From positions 1 through 64,000 of the forward strand of contig CAJMQU010000003.1 of NCBI GenBank assembly GCA_905215555.1: a stretch of 64,000 nt of DNA. Direction: 5' to 3'. The stretch is from an uncultured bacterium (GTDB taxonomy: Bacteria; Bacteroidota; Bacteroidia; Bacteroidales; Bacteroidaceae). Below are positions 56,035-64,000 of the stretch, one piece after another. The translations under genes were made by a program, and so were the position numbers. Under the pieces are notes generated by a model, which made no database searches, was not told the DNA's origin, and saw only the letters and a list, made by a program, of their open reading frames with translations. How positions within the stretch are numbered: the stretch's first letter is position 1; each line of letters starts with the position of its first letter.

Positions 56035-56808
56035 ATGAAAAGGACATTTTTACTCATGGCGATAGCGGTTGTAACGGCAAGTGCGGTTCATGCACAGGGT
56101 GTCAGTGTAACCTACAACCACGACTCGCCTAAGCAGAACCAAGTTACGGTCATGGAGACCGGAGCGGGCGCACTTTCGCCCGACCTTTATTACACGCTGC
56201 TGCACAACTCCTACAAAAAGTCGGCGGCGGCGAAGAACAAGCTGTCGTTCCGCACGCTGGCGGGCGTCAATCTGTACAATCAGGTGGACGAAGCCGAAGC
56301 CATCGATTCGGCACTGGTCAGCCGTGCGAAGATAGAGGCGCTGAACGTGGCCGACCGTCAGGTGGACCTCGCGTGGATCGCAGAGGGCGACAAGATAAAC
56401 GGGCAGATGGAGCGGTTCAAGCGTAATATCGACCGCATCCTGCCCGCAGGAGGAACACCGGACGACAGGGAACGGTGGACGGAATACTACCACGTGTACC
56501 AGAGTGCTATCAAGGCTACCAGAGATGCTTATATGCCCAACGCACAGCGGAAGAAGGAGTACCTGCGCATTTACGAGGACGTGACCCGGCAGAACGGGAT
56601 TCTTGTCGGGTATCTTGCCCGCAGGCAAAACGCCACGATGACGGGCAACCTGCTGAACGCGACCGACGAGCGTAACCTGAACAAGGGTAGCATCGTCCGC
56701 GAAGCCGTAAACCGATGGAACGAATCGCGCTTTGTGGTACGTGGCTCGCAGTCGGACAGCGGCACAGGCGGCGGAGAGGGAGACGAAACAGTAAACAGGG
56801 GACAATAA
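56035..56808 (+). CDS. Periplasmic DUF5045-like conjugation protein
   Basis: A 257-residue secreted protein (signal peptide FLLMAIAVVTASAVHAQ) that is largely helical, with SFRTLAGVNLYNQVDEAEAI and VTRQNGILVGYLARRQNATM as notable segments. The C-terminal tail is Gly/Ser-rich. It lies between traI and traJ, where DUF5045 proteins are found in related ICEs. The domain assignment is from memory of position and length. Confidence 0.65.
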   Translation: MKRTFLLMAIAVVTASAVHAQGVSVTYNHDSPKQNQVTVMETGAGALSPDLYYTLLHNSYKKSAAAKNKLSFRTLAGVNLYNQVDEAEAIDSALVSRAKIEALNVADRQVDLAWIAEGDKINGQMERFKRNIDRILPAGGTPDDRERWTEYYHVYQSAIKATRDAYMPNAQRKKEYLRIYEDVTRQNGILVGYLARRQNATMTGNLLNATDERNLNKGSIVREAVNRWNESRFVVRGSQSDSGTGGGEGDETVNRGQ

Positions 56809-56820
56809 AAAGGATAGCGA

Positions 56821-57954
56821 ATGGCAAACGGGAACATACTTTCAGATTTCGGTATCAATCTTCTGGAAGAAGAGATTGACGATGTGATTTTTCAAACCAA
56901 TGAGTTTCTGACCGATGCCACCTTCACCGGCTCGCAGGGACCGTTCTGGTGGATTCTTCAGATGTGCATGGCACTGGCGGCACTCTTTGCCATCATCATG
57001 GCGGCGGGCATGGCGTATAAGATGATGGTCAAGCAGGAGCCGCTGGACATACTGAAACTCTTCCGGCCCTTGGCCGTGTCGATTATCCTCTGCTGGTGGT
57101 ACCCACCGGCAGACACGGGTATGGCGGGCAGCGGAAGCAGCTGGTGTTTTCTGGACTTCCTCTCGTACATACCGAATTGTATCGGCAGTTACACCCATGA
57201 CCTGTACGAGGCCGAAGCCTCGCAGATATCGGACAAGTTCGAAGAAGTACAGGAGCTTATCCACGTGCGCGACACGATGTACACGAGCCTACAGGCACGT
57301 GCCGATGTCGCCCACACGGGCACGTCCGACCCCAACCTGATAGAGGCGACGATGGAGCAGACGGGCGTGGACGAGGTGACGAACATGGAGAAGGACGCGG
57401 CAGAGCTGTGGTTTACCTCGCTGACGGCCGGCGTGGTGGTGGGAATAGACAAAATCATCATGCTGATTGCCCTCGTGGTGTTCAGAATCGGTTGGTGGGC
57501 TACGATTTACTGCCAGCAAATCCTGCTCGGAATGCTCACGATTTTCGGACCGATACAATGGGCTTTCAGCCTGCTGCCCAAGTGGGAAGGCGCGTGGGCG
57601 AAGTGGCTGACCCGTTATCTGACCGTGCATTTTTATGGTGCTATGTTGTACTTCGTCGGATTTTATGTCCTGCTTCTGTTCGACATCGTGCTTTGCATAC
57701 AGGTGGAAAACCTGACGGCGATAACGGCGAGCGAGCAGACCATGGCCGCCTACCTGCAAAACTCGTTCTTCTCGGCAGGCTATCTGATGGCTGCGAGCAT
57801 CGTGGCATTGAAGTGCCTGAACCTCGTGCCGGACTTGGCGGCATGGATGATTCCGGAGGGCGACACGGCCTTCTCTACCCGAAACTTCGGCGAGGGCGTG
57901 GCGCAGCAGGCCAAGATGACGGCGACGGGTGCTATGGGCGGTATCATGCGATAA
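56821..57954 (+). CDS. traJ: TraJ, polytopic VirB6-like inner-membrane protein
   Basis: A 377-residue protein with at least six membrane helices, including WILQMCMALAALFAIIMAAG, the segment FRPLAVSIILCWWYPP and several from about residue 200 on. The loop between residues 110 and 190 is hydrophilic. The pattern matches TraJ of CTnDOT-type elements, which forms the inner-membrane channel. The C-terminus (after residue 340) is short and cytosolic. It is 12 bp downstream of the DUF5045-like gene. Confidence 0.87.
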   Translation: MANGNILSDFGINLLEEEIDDVIFQTNEFLTDATFTGSQGPFWWILQMCMALAALFAIIMAAGMAYKMMVKQEPLDILKLFRPLAVSIILCWWYPPADTGMAGSGSSWCFLDFLSYIPNCIGSYTHDLYEAEASQISDKFEEVQELIHVRDTMYTSLQARADVAHTGTSDPNLIEATMEQTGVDEVTNMEKDAAELWFTSLTAGVVVGIDKIIMLIALVVFRIGWWATIYCQQILLGMLTIFGPIQWAFSLLPKWEGAWAKWLTRYLTVHFYGAMLYFVGFYVLLLFDIVLCIQVENLTAITASEQTMAAYLQNSFFSAGYLMAASIVALKCLNLVPDLAAWMIPEGDTAFSTRNFGEGVAQQAKMTATGAMGGIMR

Positions 57955-57988
57955 GACAGGGAAACAATACAATAATAAAATTCTGAGT

Positions 57989-58378
57989 ATGAAAAAGAAA
58001 ATTAAAAAATGGCTTCAGGACGAGCGGTTTACGGACTATACCGACAGGCGCATCCTGACAGAGGTGGATGATGTCTGCGACAACCACTGCCCCGACCCGG
58101 AATATGAAGAGCTGATAAGAGCCTTCAGACGGGATGAACGGTACATCATTCCGATGGTAGCTTACCTTAATTACCGGTTGCAGGTCGCCAAGCTGCAAAA
58201 GGATGTGAGAAAGCGTAAACGTGCCGTCTGGTGGGTATTCGTGCAGTCGATACTGTTGAGCAACGCCACGCAAATCCATTTCATGGAGTTCAGCCAGCTC
58301 CAAACAAAGCTGATGGTAATGGTCATGCCGATGCTCCACGACGAGTATGTAAAGAAGTTGAACAAGAAAAAATGGTAA
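57989..58378 (+). CDS. Small tra-operon protein with one membrane helix
   Basis: A 129-residue basic protein. The N-terminal half is charged (KKWLQDERFTDYTDRRILTE), followed by a hydrophobic helix at about residues 75-90 (VWWVFVQSILLSNATQIHF), and the C-terminus is Lys-rich. The start is ATG 57989, because an earlier in-frame start would run inside traJ. It lies between traJ and traK. No family is recognised. Confidence 0.6.
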   Translation: MKKKIKKWLQDERFTDYTDRRILTEVDDVCDNHCPDPEYEELIRAFRRDERYIIPMVAYLNYRLQVAKLQKDVRKRKRAVWWVFVQSILLSNATQIHFMEFSQLQTKLMVMVMPMLHDEYVKKLNKKKW

Positions 58379-58381
58379 GGT

Positions 58382-58996
58382 ATGGTCATCAAAAATCTGG
58401 AAAACAAGATCAAGCTGGTGGGCATCATCTGCACCGCCTTTCTCGTGGGGTGCATCATCATCAGCGTGAGCAGCATTTGGACGGCACGGACAATGGTGAC
58501 GGACGCGCAGAAAAAGGTGTACGTGCTGGACGGCAACGTGCCGATACTGGTACAACGCACGACCATGGACGAGACGCTGGACGTGGAGGCAAAATCCCAT
58601 GTCGAAATGTTCCACCACTACTTCTTCACGCTTCCACCGGATGACAAGTACATCAAGTACACGATGGAAAAGGCGATGTATCTGGTGGACGAGACCGGAC
58701 TGGCACAGTACAACACGCTCAAGGAGAAAGGCTTTTACTCCAACATATTGGGAACGAGCGCCGTGTTCTCCATCTATTGCGACAGTGTGCGGTTTGACAA
58801 AAGTAATATGGAGTTCACCTACTACGGGCGGCAGCGTATCGAACGCCGCAGTAATATCCTGATGCGTGAACTGGTCACGGCGGGACAGCTCAAGCGTGTA
58901 CCCCGGACGGAGAACAACCCGCACGGGCTGCTGATAGTGAACTGGCGAACCCTGCTGAACAAGGACATCGAGCAAAAGACGAAGAGTAACTATTAA
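58382..58996 (+). CDS. traK: TraK, VirB8-like conjugation protein
   Basis: A 204-residue bitopic protein: a short cytosolic N-terminus, one membrane helix (LVGIICTAFLVGCIIISVSS) and a periplasmic domain containing VEAKSHVEMFHHYFFTLPPD and EFTYYGRQRIERRSNIL. These are characteristic of TraK of Bacteroidales conjugative transposons, which has the topology of VirB8. It is 3 bp downstream of its neighbour. Confidence 0.88.
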   Translation: MVIKNLENKIKLVGIICTAFLVGCIIISVSSIWTARTMVTDAQKKVYVLDGNVPILVQRTTMDETLDVEAKSHVEMFHHYFFTLPPDDKYIKYTMEKAMYLVDETGLAQYNTLKEKGFYSNILGTSAVFSIYCDSVRFDKSNMEFTYYGRQRIERRSNILMRELVTAGQLKRVPRTENNPHGLLIVNWRTLLNKDIEQKTKSNY

Positions 58997-59007
58997 CCAT
59001 TGGAGCA

Positions 59008-59376
59008 ATGAACATCAAAGGATTCCGCAAGATGCTGTTCGGCGAGAAGATGCCGGACAAGAACGACCCGAAATACAAGGAACGCTACGAGCGTGATATG
59101 GATGCCGGGCGCAAGTTCGCCAAGGCGACACGTATCGACAAGGCAGCCGCCAAGGTGCAGGGCTTCGCCAACACGCACCGGACGCTGTTTCTGGCTATCG
59201 TCTTCGGCTTCGTCATCGGCGGGCTGGCATGGAATGTTTACCGCCTGACGGTGGTGTACCGTTACCAGCCCTCCCGCAGGACTGCCACGGAGATGCAGGA
59301 CTCGCTCCTCCGTGAGCGGTACAAGGCCCTGCAAAAGATAGAAATGAGGGAAAACAAGGCGGACGGGACACGATGA
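59008..59376 (+). CDS. TraL-position membrane protein
   Basis: A 122-residue protein: a basic N-terminal cytosolic region (YKERYERDMDAGRKFAKATR), one membrane helix (TLFLAIVFGFVIGGLAWNVY) and a charged C-terminal coiled coil. It occupies the place of traL between traK and traM. An 84-bp spacer with a possible short leader frame follows before traM. Confidence 0.68.
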   Translation: MNIKGFRKMLFGEKMPDKNDPKYKERYERDMDAGRKFAKATRIDKAAAKVQGFANTHRTLFLAIVFGFVIGGLAWNVYRLTVVYRYQPSRRTATEMQDSLLRERYKALQKIEMRENKADGTR

Positions 59377-59460
59377 ACGATGTCCGGACCGTCAGCGATA
59401 TGCGTCCGAAAGGGCCGCGCTATCAAATGCAAGTATTCGTAAATCAATCAGTGATAAACA

Positions 59461-60609
59461 ATGGATATAATCAAGAGAATCAATTTCCGGCAACCGAAGT
59501 ATATGCTTCCGGCCATACTCTATGTTCCGCTGCTGGTCGCGTCGTATTTCATCTTCGACCTGTTCCACACCGAAAAGGCGGAGATTCCGAACAAGACGCT
59601 TCAGACGACCGAGTTTCTGAACCCCGAACTGCCGGACGCACAGATCAGGGGCGGCGACGGCATAGGCAGCAAGTACGAGAACATGGCCAAATCGTGGGGC
59701 AAGATACAGGATTATTCTGCCGTGGACAACATTGACCGGGACGAACCCACAGACAACAAGGAAGAGTATGAGTCACAATACACGCAAGACGATATCGCCC
59801 TGCTCGGTGAGCAGGAGCAGGCAAAGGCTCTGGCGGCGCAAGCTGCCAGTGCCAAGAAACGTGAGCAGGAAGCTCTCGCGGAACTGGAGAAAGCGCTCGC
59901 AGAAGCGAGGCTGAGAGGACAACGGGAGGTAATGCCGAGTGAAGCGGACAGCACCCTGTCGGCTACCCCACCGGACACAATGGTACAGGTCAAGGGAACC
60001 ATCGACGAGGAGAACCGTTCGGTCAAGGCCCCTGCGGAGGATGATAAGGCGAGCGAGGTGGTGAAGAAGGTAAAAACCTCTTCCGATTACTTCAACACGC
60101 TGGCGAAGGATGCCAAGGAACCGAGGCTTATCCAAGCGATCATCGACGAGGACATCAAGGCAGTGGACGGCTCGCGCGTCAGGCTGCGTCTGCTCGACGA
60201 CATCGAAATCAACGAGAGCGTGGTCAAACGGGGTACTTACCTGTACGCCACGGTCAGCGGCTTTTCGTCCGGACGCGTGAAAGGGAACATCAGCAGCATA
60301 CTGGTCGATGACGAACTGGTCAAGGTCAGCCTCTCGCTTTACGATACGGACGGCATGGAGGGACTGTATGTTCCCAACAGCCAGTTCAGGGAGACGAGCA
60401 AGGATGTGGCGAGCGGCGCCATGTCGGGCAGCATGAGCATTAATACGGGGACTTACGGGAACAGCCTCGCCCAATGGGGTATGCAGGCGGTGAACAACGC
60501 CTACCAGAAAACGAGCAACGCTATCAGCAAGGCCATCAAGAAGAACAAGGTGAAGCTGAAATACGGGACGTTCGTCTATCTGGTGAACGGCAGGGAGAAA
60601 CGGGAGTAA
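59461..60609 (+). CDS. traM: TraM, VirB10-like conjugation protein
   Basis: A 382-residue protein with an N-terminal membrane helix (YMLPAILYVPLLVASYFIF), a long Ala/Glu coiled coil (about residues 115-155), a linker and a C-terminal beta-rich domain. The latter contains IQAIIDEDIKAVDGSRVRLR, then LLDDIEINESVVKRGTYLYA, the signature of TraM in Bacteroidales. It is VirB10-like and would bridge inner and outer membranes. It reads SKAIKKNKVKLKYGTFVYLV near the end, as in the family. Confidence 0.87.
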   Translation: MDIIKRINFRQPKYMLPAILYVPLLVASYFIFDLFHTEKAEIPNKTLQTTEFLNPELPDAQIRGGDGIGSKYENMAKSWGKIQDYSAVDNIDRDEPTDNKEEYESQYTQDDIALLGEQEQAKALAAQAASAKKREQEALAELEKALAEARLRGQREVMPSEADSTLSATPPDTMVQVKGTIDEENRSVKAPAEDDKASEVVKKVKTSSDYFNTLAKDAKEPRLIQAIIDEDIKAVDGSRVRLRLLDDIEINESVVKRGTYLYATVSGFSSGRVKGNISSILVDDELVKVSLSLYDTDGMEGLYVPNSQFRETSKDVASGAMSGSMSINTGTYGNSLAQWGMQAVNNAYQKTSNAISKAIKKNKVKLKYGTFVYLVNGREKRE

Positions 60610-60620
60610 AAATAGGCGGT

Positions 60621-60974
60621 ATGGAAAGGGATTTGTCGAAATATCACAAAGGTACGGACGGTTTCTACTACGATGACTATATGGCGCCCGACAAAGCCGG
60701 GACGTTCATCGGGAGGCTCGTGAGTACCGAATGGTGGCACAAGGGAACACATTTCGCCCTAATATGCAACTTCGAAACGGAGGACGACCGCCGGGTCGCC
60801 CTGTTCGCCTTCCAAAAGTACACCGGTTTTTACGGACCGCGAGACGGGGCGATCAATTTCAAACACGCGAAGACGGACACCCTCTGGGAGTGTGAGATAC
60901 GGAAAACCCGGACGGGACGCTACACATGGATGAGTGCCCGGCAGATTGTGGAACCAAAAACTGATGCGATATGA
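60621..60974 (+). CDS. Small accessory protein between traM and the methyltransferase
   Basis: A 117-residue soluble protein without signal peptide, beta-rich, with GFYYDDYMAPDKAGTFIGRL and YKFNGFYGPR-like stretches. Its stop overlaps the start of the DNA methyltransferase (60971), so the two are translationally coupled and probably entered the operon together. No known domain is recognised. Confidence 0.6.
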   Translation: MERDLSKYHKGTDGFYYDDYMAPDKAGTFIGRLVSTEWWHKGTHFALICNFETEDDRRVALFAFQKYTGFYGPRDGAINFKHAKTDTLWECEIRKTRTGRYTWMSARQIVEPKTDAI

Positions 60975-61744
60975 TAGAGACGGATAATATATACAACATG
61001 GATTGCCTTGAAGGCATGAGTCTAATGGCTGACGGAAGTGTTGATGCGGTCATCGCCGACTTGCCCTACGGGGTACTGAACCGCAATAACCCGTGGGCGA
61101 ACTGGGACAGACAGATACCGCTCTCCCCTTTGTGGGAGCAATATAGACGGATTACCAAACCGGGAAGTCCTATTATCTTGTTCGGTCAGGGACTTTTCTC
61201 AGCCAAACTCATGCTGTCACAACCCCAGTTGTGGCGGTATAACCTCGTGTGGCAGAAAGACCGCGTAACGGGACATCTGAACGCCAACAGAATGCCTTTG
61301 CGTCAGCATGAGGATATTCTGGTATTCTATAAGAAACAACCGGTATATCATCCGCAGATGAGTTATAAGCCTGAACAGAAGAATCATCCTCGAGGAATGT
61401 TCAAACGGATGACAAACCGCTGTTACGGTGCGATGAAACCTACGCCTTCGCATATTTCCGATTGGAAATATCCCACATCGGTCATCTACATATCCAAAGA
61501 GCATAAAGCCGGAACTTTTTACCACCCGACACAGAAGCCTGTGGCATTGTTGGAATACCTGATACGCACTTATACCAACGAGGGCGATGTAGTATTTGAT
61601 AACTGCATCGGTTCGGGAACGACCGCCGTAGCCGCCATCCGAACAGGACGGCATTATATCGGCTTCGAGATTGAGCCGATGTATTACGAAATTGCCGAGC
61701 GGCGGATTCGGGAAGAGTTGGAACGTGGACACGGGGCGAAATGA
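60971..61744 (+). CDS. Beta-class DNA methyltransferase (N6-adenine or N4-cytosine) inside the tra operon
   Basis: A 257-residue beta-class methyltransferase. Motif IV is DLPYG (within VIADLPYGVLN) near the start. The region FYHPTQKPVALLEYLIRTY, followed by DNCIGSGTTAVAAI (motif I, FxGxG-like) and YIGFEIEPMYYEIA, completes the fold. No restriction enzyme gene is adjacent, so it is an orphan methylase. Encoded with transfer genes, it could methylate element DNA against restriction after entry. It overlaps the upstream small gene. Confidence 0.88.
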   Translation: MIETDNIYNMDCLEGMSLMADGSVDAVIADLPYGVLNRNNPWANWDRQIPLSPLWEQYRRITKPGSPIILFGQGLFSAKLMLSQPQLWRYNLVWQKDRVTGHLNANRMPLRQHEDILVFYKKQPVYHPQMSYKPEQKNHPRGMFKRMTNRCYGAMKPTPSHISDWKYPTSVIYISKEHKAGTFYHPTQKPVALLEYLIRTYTNEGDVVFDNCIGSGTTAVAAIRTGRHYIGFEIEPMYYEIAERRIREELERGHGAK

Positions 61745-61779
61745 GGGAAAAGAAATAAACAAATCAATAAATCAACGAT

Positions 61780-62637
61780 ATGAATATGAATCTGAAAAGG
61801 ACAATAATGGTATTTTTCCTTACGGTCGGGGTGCTCTCGGGTCATGAGGTACTGGCACAGCGGACTTACGAGGAGATGGAACAACTGACGGTGAACGAGC
61901 AGGTAACGACGGTCATCACAGCTTCGGAACCGATACGCTTCGTGGACATCTCCACCGAAAAAGTAGCGGGCGACCAGCCCATAGACAACATTATCCGCCT
62001 GAAACCGAAGGAGGGCGGACACGAGGACGGCGAAGTGCTGGCCATCGTGACCATAGTAACGGAACGCTACCGCACGCAATATGCGTTGCTCTACACGACA
62101 AGAGTACGGGAGGCGGTAACGGACAAGGAGATAGAGTTGCGGGAACGGGACGCCTACAACAATCCGGTGGTCTCGATGTCCACCGCAGAGATGATACGCT
62201 TCGCACGGCGTATCTGGAACTCGCCCGCGAAGATACGCAACGTGGCGACCAAGGCCCACCGCATGACGATGCGGCTGAACAACATCTACGCCGTGGGCGA
62301 TTACTTCTTCATAGACTTCTCCGTGGAGAACAGGACGAATATCCGTTTCGACATCGACGAGATACGGGTGAAGCTCGCGGACAAGAAGCTCTCCAAAGCG
62401 ACCAATGCACAGGTCGTCGAACTGACGCCCACGCTGGTGCTGGAGGGCAGCAAGGTGTTCCGGCACGGCTACCGCAACGTGATTGTGGTGAAAAAAATGA
62501 CCTTCCCCAACGACAAGATACTGACCATCGAAATGACGGAGAAGCAGATTAGCGGTCGTAACATCTGCCTGAACATCGACTATGAAGATGTGCTGGCGGC
62601 TGATTCGTTCAACGTAACCCTGCTGGAGGAGGAATGA
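61780..62637 (+). CDS. traN: TraN, VirB9-like outer-membrane-complex protein
   Basis: A 285-residue secreted protein: signal peptide FFLTVGVLSGHEVLAQ, then a beta-rich N-terminal region and C-terminal domain. The stretch NNIYAVGDYFFIDFSVENRT and MTEKQISGRNICLNIDYEDV are TraN/DUF4138 features. It is the likely VirB9-like partner of TraM. Its stop overlaps the start of traO by four bases. Confidence 0.87.
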   Translation: MNMNLKRTIMVFFLTVGVLSGHEVLAQRTYEEMEQLTVNEQVTTVITASEPIRFVDISTEKVAGDQPIDNIIRLKPKEGGHEDGEVLAIVTIVTERYRTQYALLYTTRVREAVTDKEIELRERDAYNNPVVSMSTAEMIRFARRIWNSPAKIRNVATKAHRMTMRLNNIYAVGDYFFIDFSVENRTNIRFDIDEIRVKLADKKLSKATNAQVVELTPTLVLEGSKVFRHGYRNVIVVKKMTFPNDKILTIEMTEKQISGRNICLNIDYEDVLAADSFNVTLLEEE

Positions 62638-63146
62638 GCATGAAGAAAACGGTTATACTTATTCTCGCCTGCGTGTGTTTCACCCTGAACGCGAGCGCAC
62701 AGCAAGGCAGCGACCGCCTCTCGCTCGGCGTGGGGGCACTGTATAAGAACGGCATGGACGTGACGCTCGCCTACGAGCATGAGATGAACTACCGCCACGC
62801 GTGGGAGTTCTTCGCCAACGGTTACCTGCAATGGAAGGAATGCGGCTCGTGCGGCCATATATGCCCGGAATCTTTCTGGCAGAACTATCGCACTTATGGG
62901 TTCGGTGTGGCTTACAAGCCCAACGTCTCAAGAGGACGCAACCACTACGGCAACCTGCGTATCGGGGCTTCGGCAGGGAGTGATACGAAAAAGTTTCTGG
63001 CCGGCCTGCATTTCGGATACGAGCACAACTATGTGCTGCGCTCAGGCTGGACGCTTTACTGGCAGGCCAAGGGAGATGTGATGATAAAAGGCGCAGACCT
63101 GTTTCGTGCGGGTATCGTGCTTGGAGTGAAACTACCGATAAAATAA
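62634..63146 (+). CDS. traO: TraO conjugation protein
   Basis: A 170-residue secreted outer-membrane-type beta protein: signal peptide (VILILACVCFTLNASAQ), then alternating strands with GLHFGYEHNYVLRSGWTLYW and ending in GIVLGVKLPIK. This fits TraO of Bacteroidales conjugative transposons. A CGSCGHICPESFW cysteine cluster sits in the middle, perhaps forming a disulfide-bonded loop. ATG 62634 overlaps traN; an alternative ATG lies at 62640. Confidence 0.83.
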   Translation: MSMKKTVILILACVCFTLNASAQQGSDRLSLGVGALYKNGMDVTLAYEHEMNYRHAWEFFANGYLQWKECGSCGHICPESFWQNYRTYGFGVAYKPNVSRGRNHYGNLRIGASAGSDTKKFLAGLHFGYEHNYVLRSGWTLYWQAKGDVMIKGADLFRAGIVLGVKLPIK

Positions 63147-63153
63147 GGGAAAG

Positions 63154-63825
63154 ATGAGACAGAACATTATCAGAAAAGCGTGTCAGACCGTGCCGGCTGT
63201 CGTCATGGCGATTGCCGTTGCCGCCTGCGACGCGCATATAGAGGTGCCCGACACGGCAGTACGTCCGGGCCATGTCTTATGCACGGACGGTACGGCCTTG
63301 TCATACAGTGAGTATGAGCAATCCGGGAAACAGGCGATTGCCGTCGTTTTCAATACCGACCCTCACGGGGAAACGGAGGGTGACGGCTATGCGGTCTATC
63401 TGTGGGACATTGCACCGCAGGCATTCGCTGACAGTCTCGGCATCGAGCAAGGCACGTCGGCGGACATTAAGGCATATGACGGGAATGCGAACACCTTCGC
63501 GCTATACGATACCAGGGAAACGGCTTCGCCGATGGCCGAAGCGGTGTTTGCCCTGTGGAGGTACGGACAGAGTGCCTACGTGCCCTCGGTGGCACAGGCC
63601 CGGTTGCTGTATGCGGCTCGTGCGACCGTCAATCCTGTCATAGAGAGATGTGGCGGCGACCCGTTGCCGCAAGTTCCGGACAACTGCTGGTACTGGACTT
63701 CAACGGAAGTGGAGGGACAGCAGACGGCAAAGGCATGGCTTTATTCAATGGGCAGCGGAGCCATGCAAGAGACGCCCAAGACACAGGCGCACCGGGTGCG
63801 CCCCATTATAACCATCAACAAATAA
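63154..63825 (+). CDS. Lipoprotein of the tra operon
   Basis: A 223-residue lipoprotein: signal peptide with lipobox AVAAC at residues 20-24, then DAHIEVPDTA. The C-terminus CWYWTSTEVEGQQTAKAWLY, then RVRPIITINK, resembles the Fibrobacter-succinogenes/DUF1566-like carbohydrate-binding fold used in Bacteroidota surface proteins. It lies directly after traO, where DUF3872 (TraQ) or other lipoproteins occur in relatives. It is probably surface-exposed, perhaps involved in mating-pair contact. Confidence 0.65.
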   Translation: MRQNIIRKACQTVPAVVMAIAVAACDAHIEVPDTAVRPGHVLCTDGTALSYSEYEQSGKQAIAVVFNTDPHGETEGDGYAVYLWDIAPQAFADSLGIEQGTSADIKAYDGNANTFALYDTRETASPMAEAVFALWRYGQSAYVPSVAQARLLYAARATVNPVIERCGGDPLPQVPDNCWYWTSTEVEGQQTAKAWLYSMGSGAMQETPKTQAHRVRPIITINK

Positions 63826-63829
63826 ACTT

Positions 63830-64000
63830 ATGACAACTATGAACGGGATCAAAGATTTCAAGGTGCCACAGTATATGGACATAGCACATCCGGACAAAGG
63901 ATTTTTCGGGTATCTGCTGAGATGCAAATGCCTGCCACCGGAGGAAGTTTTCATAAATTTCATATTCCTCGATGACGGAGCCGAATGCTGCAAGAGGCTT
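63830..64000 (+). CDS. Partial gene running off the right edge
   Basis: The frame starts at ATG 63830 or 63839 and remains open to the last base, giving at least 57 residues. The visible sequence is YMDIAHPDKGFFGYLLRCKC, then LPPEEVFINFIFLDDGAECC, with three cysteines. No family is recognised. It belongs to the same operon as the upstream lipoprotein. Confidence 0.55.
   Translation, partial: MTTMNGIKDFKVPQYMDIAHPDKGFFGYLLRCKCLPPEEVFINFIFLDDGAECCKRL

Larger units (their letters stand above)
42623..64000. mobile_element. CTnDOT-type integrative conjugative element, left part
   Basis: It begins at the break in the phage tail gene and carries integrase, regulatory, ATPase/primase and tra genes up to the end of the window. 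Its right end is not included. The tra region is clearly richer in G+C than the phage and uses TAG as a stop codon in the genes ending at 47495 and 48500. The order traE, F, G, I, J, K, M, N, O is that of the CTnDOT family of Bacteroidales. Confidence 0.88.

Overview
The window comes from a gut-type Bacteroidota (order Bacteroidales). The evidence is the Bacteroidales-style tyrosine recombinases, TAnnTTTG promoter boxes without Shine-Dalgarno sites, BspA-like and DUF4133/DUF4134 proteins, and a TraE-F-G-I-J-K-M-N-O transfer operon of the CTnDOT type. Almost all of it is mobile DNA, and I read it as three nested elements.

1-12.5 kb, outer element in the standard code. It holds a tyrosine recombinase with arm-type repeats, then a cassette of a ComEC-like metallo-beta-lactamase overlapping a protease-STAND fusion (AVAST-like content). 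The cassette is bracketed by two diverged copies of a ~145-bp terminator-plus-leader unit. Two small helix-turn-helix/ICE-type genes, a GHKL-ATPase/nuclease fusion and the C-terminal end of an ICE-type SNF2 helicase gene follow. The helicase gene carries a TGA nonsense codon and is cut at about 12.50 kb.

12.5-42.6 kb, a prophage whose lytic genes use TAG as glutamine (genetic code 15). Under the standard code the region looks like rubble. With TAG read as Gln it becomes a compact siphophage genome: terS, a C5 methyltransferase, a NUMOD protein, terL, portal, a 5.8-kb block of fibre genes, protease, capsid, connectors, tail tube, frameshifted tail chaperones, tape measure and a cut tail protein. 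The decisive codon is at 23804-23806, where TAG is the Gln of the catalytic Pro-Cys-Gln motif of the methyltransferase. Every lytic gene ends in TAA or TGA. The lysogeny-side genes (serine integrase, surface lipoprotein, HIRAN-like protein and two neighbours) contain no TAG, so they read the same in either code. Minus-strand early operons carry an RHH regulator, a sigma-like protein, HNH nucleases, an SF2 helicase, a PD-(D/E)XK-like protein and a tRNA-Ala. I found no TAG-reading (CUA) tRNA in the visible part.

42.6-64 kb, an integrative conjugative element that appears to have inserted into a tail gene of the prophage. It has an integrase with a complete catalytic set, an excisionase-like HTH protein, a RepA-like ATPase, a primase, and the tra operon with an embedded adenine methyltransferase. 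It uses TAG as a normal stop in at least two genes, so two genetic codes sit side by side on one molecule. The right end of this element, the rest of the phage and the rest of the helicase gene are expected beyond the window.
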